The position numbers and the translations under genes were made by a program. The notes beneath the pieces are model-generated. The model did no database searches. It was not told the DNA's origin and worked only from the letters and a program-made list of their open reading frames with translations. Of a stretch of 19,152 nt of DNA, positions 16,987 to 19,152 are shown in pieces. This stretch comes from an uncultured Clostridia bacterium. Its GTDB lineage: Bacteria > Bacillota > Clostridia > TANB77 > CAG-508. The number at the start of each line of letters is the position of its first letter. The first letter of the stretch is position 1. The stretch spans positions 1 through 19,152 of the forward strand of contig CANRGU010000014.1 in assembly GCA_947630255.1 (NCBI GenBank), in the 5' to 3' direction.

Positions 16987-17922
16987 TTATTTTTTTAATG
17001 GATAAAAATCATTTAAGTTTTTAAATACATTTGATGTTTCTTCTTTGCTCCAAACTCCCGTTAATTTTTTATCCCCAGTTGAAAAATCAGTTGGAATGGT
17101 ATATTTTGAACTATCTAATTTTACTACCTTTTTATAGTCACCATTTGCCTCTAGATAATTATCACTGTTGCTGTATAAGAATTTTACACTTTTATCTGTA
17201 TTATTATAGGCATATCTTGGAATCCAAGCATAAAATGTTTCTCCACTTTCTAAGCTACCAGGATCAATTTCTTCTTGTTGGCTGAGATCTCTTTTAGTTT
17301 GTATTACTAATGCCCAATTACCAACTTCATAGTTGTACCATGAAATATCATTTTCATTACAAACTTTCCATTTATCTTCTACTTTTTTTATAGGATATAT
17401 ATCATAGCCTTCTTGAATAGTTAGCAAAGATAAATCTGGTTTATTTGGAGTTATCAATTCCTCTCTAGTTCTTATTTTTTTCATTTCTATCTTTTGCTCT
17501 TTGCCACCTAATTTATAGGTAACTGTCATAGTAATCTCTTCTACTAAATCTAATTTACCACTATTTCCTTCTGTTTGATTATATTTTGTAATATTTATTT
17601 CTGCAACATATGGAGTGTTTACTGTTTCTTCTGCGGTGCTCTTCATCTTTACTTCTGATTTATCACCAGTATAGTACTTACTATTAAAATAATTTACTAT
17701 GTTATCTTTTGTTACATCCTCATAATATATTTTATCTACATACTCAAATACATCTACAATATATGATGTTGCCTTACTCATTCTACTTATAGAGCTATTT
17801 GATATAAATATATTATACGAAATTGTGGCAATCAATCCAGAAAACAGTGCAATAAGTAAAACTGCAATTAGCGCATCTGTTCCAGCAATACCTTTTTGAC
17901 CTTTAAAAATTTTATTTCTCAT
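16987..17922 (-). CDS. Large type IV pilin-like protein
   Basis: This is probably a minor pilin or pilus-tip/adhesin subunit; no precise family is recognised. The N-terminus has a short leader ending KGQKG (residue 11), then a hydrophobic helix (about 17-38), as in prepilins. After predicted cleavage the mature protein starts IAGTD, so position +5 is Asp where Glu is usual. The rest (about 40-311) is exported, hydrophilic and rich in Thr, Asn and Tyr. It contains FYAWIPRYAY (230-239), a motif I associate from memory with surface or pilin-like proteins of Clostridia. ATG 17922 follows the peptidase-like gene by one base, with AGGGG formed by that gene's last codons, so the two are probably coupled. 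Confidence 0.75.
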   Translation of the reverse strand: MRNKIFKGQKGIAGTDALIAVLLIALFSGLIATISYNIFISNSSISRMSKATSYIVDVFEYVDKIYYEDVTKDNIVNYFNSKYYTGDKSEVKMKSTAEETVNTPYVAEINITKYNQTEGNSGKLDLVEEITMTVTYKLGGKEQKIEMKKIRTREELITPNKPDLSLLTIQEGYDIYPIKKVEDKWKVCNENDISWYNYEVGNWALVIQTKRDLSQQEEIDPGSLESGETFYAWIPRYAYNNTDKSVKFLYSNSDNYLEANGDYKKVVKLDSSKYTIPTDFSTGDKKLTGVWSKEETSNVFKNLNDFYPLKK

Positions 17923-17923
17923 A

Positions 17924-18721
17924 TTATCCCCTTAAAAATGTAATCTGTAAAATTATCATAGTAACATTTGTAATACATAGATAAAATCCTATTGGTATAT
18001 TTTTTCTTTTTTCTTCTATTATTTCCTTTTTACTTGAAGCACTATTCATTATAATTTCAGTTATAGCAGATAATAATAGTGTGAGTATTATGCTAATTAT
18101 AACTAATTCTTCTTGTATAAATATAGCAATATACGAACAAAGTATTAATATTTGAATAGGATATAATTCTTTTCCTTTTCTTTTTAAATTTATTGTATTT
18201 ATTAACAATAGTATAAGCATTACAAATAAATATATCACATATCTATATATATTAAATTTTAATATATATAAATATATTATATACATTGCTTCTACTATCA
18301 AACCAAAAAGTATTACAGAATTTGCAATATAATGTTTTTCCTTTTCTATTCCACCTATTATAAATAATGTAGAAATAAATAATATTCCAAATACAAAATA
18401 AATTAATTTTTCAATTTGTAATTCATATATATTAATTTTTAATGCTAAAGCAAATAATAAAAATACTAAACCTGAAAAAACTTCTAAATAGATGTATCTA
18501 CCCCTAATTTTTTCTTTGCAATATCTGCATTTTCCTCTGAGGCATATATAACTTAAAACTGGAATTAAATCTAAAAATCCAAGTTTATGATTACATTTTG
18601 GGCAATATGATCTGCCTTTCATTATACTTTGCTTAATTGGTAGTCTGTAAACTGCAAGAGAAAAAAAACTACCAAATAATGTTCCCATTATAAAAATTAA
18701 TATGTATATGAATATTTCCAA
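17924..18721 (-). CDS. Prepilin peptidase-like (PilD family) membrane protein lacking catalytic Asp
   Basis: The layout is that of PilD/GspO: an N-terminal membrane segment (GTLFGSFFSLAVYRLP), a cytoplasmic zinc-type loop with CPKC (40-43) and CRYC (65-68), and about six further membrane segments, ending with IPIGFYLC, which matches the conserved PFGPFL region. In active A24 peptidases, cleavage needs two aspartates, one in a D-x-x-H-x-x-x-P-D-type loop and one in GxGD. Here the first region reads IEKEKHYIAN and the second KRKGKELYP. There is no Asp at all after residue 51 of 265. Peptidase activity is therefore doubtful, though the methyltransferase-type N-domain cysteines are kept. The start is TTG 18721, with AGGAG 8 bases upstream. 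It lies between two pilin-like genes. Confidence 0.8.
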   Translation of the reverse strand: MEIFIYILIFIMGTLFGSFFSLAVYRLPIKQSIMKGRSYCPKCNHKLGFLDLIPVLSYICLRGKCRYCKEKIRGRYIYLEVFSGLVFLLFALALKINIYELQIEKLIYFVFGILFISTLFIIGGIEKEKHYIANSVILFGLIVEAMYIIYLYILKFNIYRYVIYLFVMLILLLINTINLKRKGKELYPIQILILCSYIAIFIQEELVIISIILTLLLSAITEIIMNSASSKKEIIEEKRKNIPIGFYLCITNVTMIILQITFLRG

Positions 18722-18747
18722 TTATGTTACTCCTTTTATAGTTTTAT

Positions 18748-18778
18748 GGGCATATACATTAATCGAATGCATATGCCC
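18748..18778 (-). terminator. Strong hairpin between prepilin and peptidase-like gene
   Basis: A 13-bp stem (GGGCATATGCATT with AATGTATATGCCC, one G-U pair on the minus strand) closes a 5-base loop. It is followed by ATAAAACT, not a T-run, so it looks more like a stabilising or attenuating hairpin than a full terminator. It would let the prepilin message exceed that of the downstream genes. Confidence 0.55.
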
Positions 18779-18807
18779 CATTCTGTAAATTTTTATTAAA
18801 ATTAAAA

Positions 18808-19059
18808 TTATTCAGTAGCATCGCCATTAACAATAGCGTTGATTCCTGTGTAAGTTTTTCCACCATCTGTGAATGTAACCTCTTTGTCTATGTTATTTAC
18901 ATCAGAATCAGCATTTTGCCAACCACTTTTAGCTTCTTGAGTTTTTCCTATAAGTCCTCCATCTAAAGCAACTGTTACAGTAACGGCAACTAATATTAAC
19001 ATTACTATAATTGTGATAATTAAAGCTACTAATGTAATACCTTTTTGTCCTTTCATCAT
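18808..19059 (-). CDS. Small type IV prepilin (KGITLVAL type)
   Basis: This 83-residue protein is a candidate major pilin or pseudopilin. The leader MMKGQKG would be cut after G7, leaving ITLVALIITIIVMLILVAVT as the N-terminal helix that inserts in the membrane and packs in the pilus core. Position +5 is Ala rather than Glu, as in the KGITLVAL class common in Firmicutes. The remaining 50 residues form a very short head containing GGLIGKTQEAK and no Cys. ATG 19059 follows GGAGG at 7 bases; the next codon is also ATG. It is the first gene of the pilus cluster in this window and ends about 30 bases before a strong hairpin. Confidence 0.88.
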   Translation of the reverse strand: MMKGQKGITLVALIITIIVMLILVAVTVTVALDGGLIGKTQEAKSGWQNADSDVNNIDKEVTFTDGGKTYTGINAIVNGDATE

Positions 19060-19089
19060 TTGTTTCCCTCCTTCTTTTTTTTCATAATA

Positions 19090-19118
19090 TATATATTATT
19101 TAAAATAAATAATATCAA
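19090..19118 (-). promoter_or_regulatory. Possible promoter of the prepilin gene
   Basis: On the minus strand TTGATA (19118-19113) and TATATA (19095-19090) are 17 bases apart, 31 bases upstream of the prepilin ATG. The region also forms a 9-bp AT-only hairpin, so the match may be partly due to base composition. Confidence 0.35.
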
Positions 19119-19152
19119 TAAGTTTTACCTGGTGTGGCAATATATGGATCAT

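Noticed and set aside
1..19152. tRNA, rRNA, CRISPR array, riboswitch or insertion sequence
   Set aside because: I looked for cloverleaf-like GC-richer stretches, regularly spaced repeats and transposase motifs on both strands and saw none apart from the two palindromes and the short phased repeat.

Overview
All 17 genes recognised here lie on the minus strand, so gene order reads from the right end to the left. The DNA is very AT-rich (G+C roughly in the high twenties per cent by eye), with strong GGAGG-type ribosome binding sites, mostly TAA stops, and a gene set (class III fructose bisphosphatase, SepF, DivIVA, KGITLVAL-type prepilins, ROK kinase) typical of low-GC Clostridia. The protein style resembles uncultured gut Clostridium-like lineages; that placement is inference.

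Layout, in transcription order. (1) 19059-12725: a type IV pilus cluster with a small prepilin, a prepilin-peptidase-like membrane protein that lacks the catalytic aspartates, a large pilin-like protein, PilB, PilT and PilC. (2) 12710-11811: a ROK-family sugar kinase. (3) 11689-7382: mutL, miaA and an HlyD-like membrane fusion protein, tightly spaced, with an extended -10 promoter upstream of mutL. (4) 7249-6245: the division genes sepF and divIVA, with their own promoter and a terminator. (5) 6117-85: a family 2 glycosyltransferase, pth, an RNase G-like protein, rimO and fbp, starting from a near-consensus promoter. Two identical 33-bp palindromes sit at 3431-3463 and 11760-11792.

The main discovery is a rule. 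Reading every CGG triplet on the coding strand, I find exactly five in-frame CGG codons in the window: in rimO, hlyD, miaA, mutL and pilC. At each one the protein continues correctly only if the ribosome moves +1, skipping the C and reading the following GGN as glycine. Four of these genes look 'broken' into two overlapping ORFs for this reason; the fifth, miaA, looks intact but carries a wrong short tail unless it is shifted. About 27 other CGG triplets occur out of frame inside genes without any frame break, and CGU, CGC and CGA are all used as arginine codons. This points to CGG being unassigned as a triplet and acting as a +1 frameshift signal (equivalently CGGN read as Gly), rather than to scattered pseudogenes or random sequencing errors. 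It could be explained by a tRNA-Arg(ICG) that reads CGU/C/A but not CGG, with no tRNA-Arg(CCG); no tRNA gene is in the window, so this part is untested.
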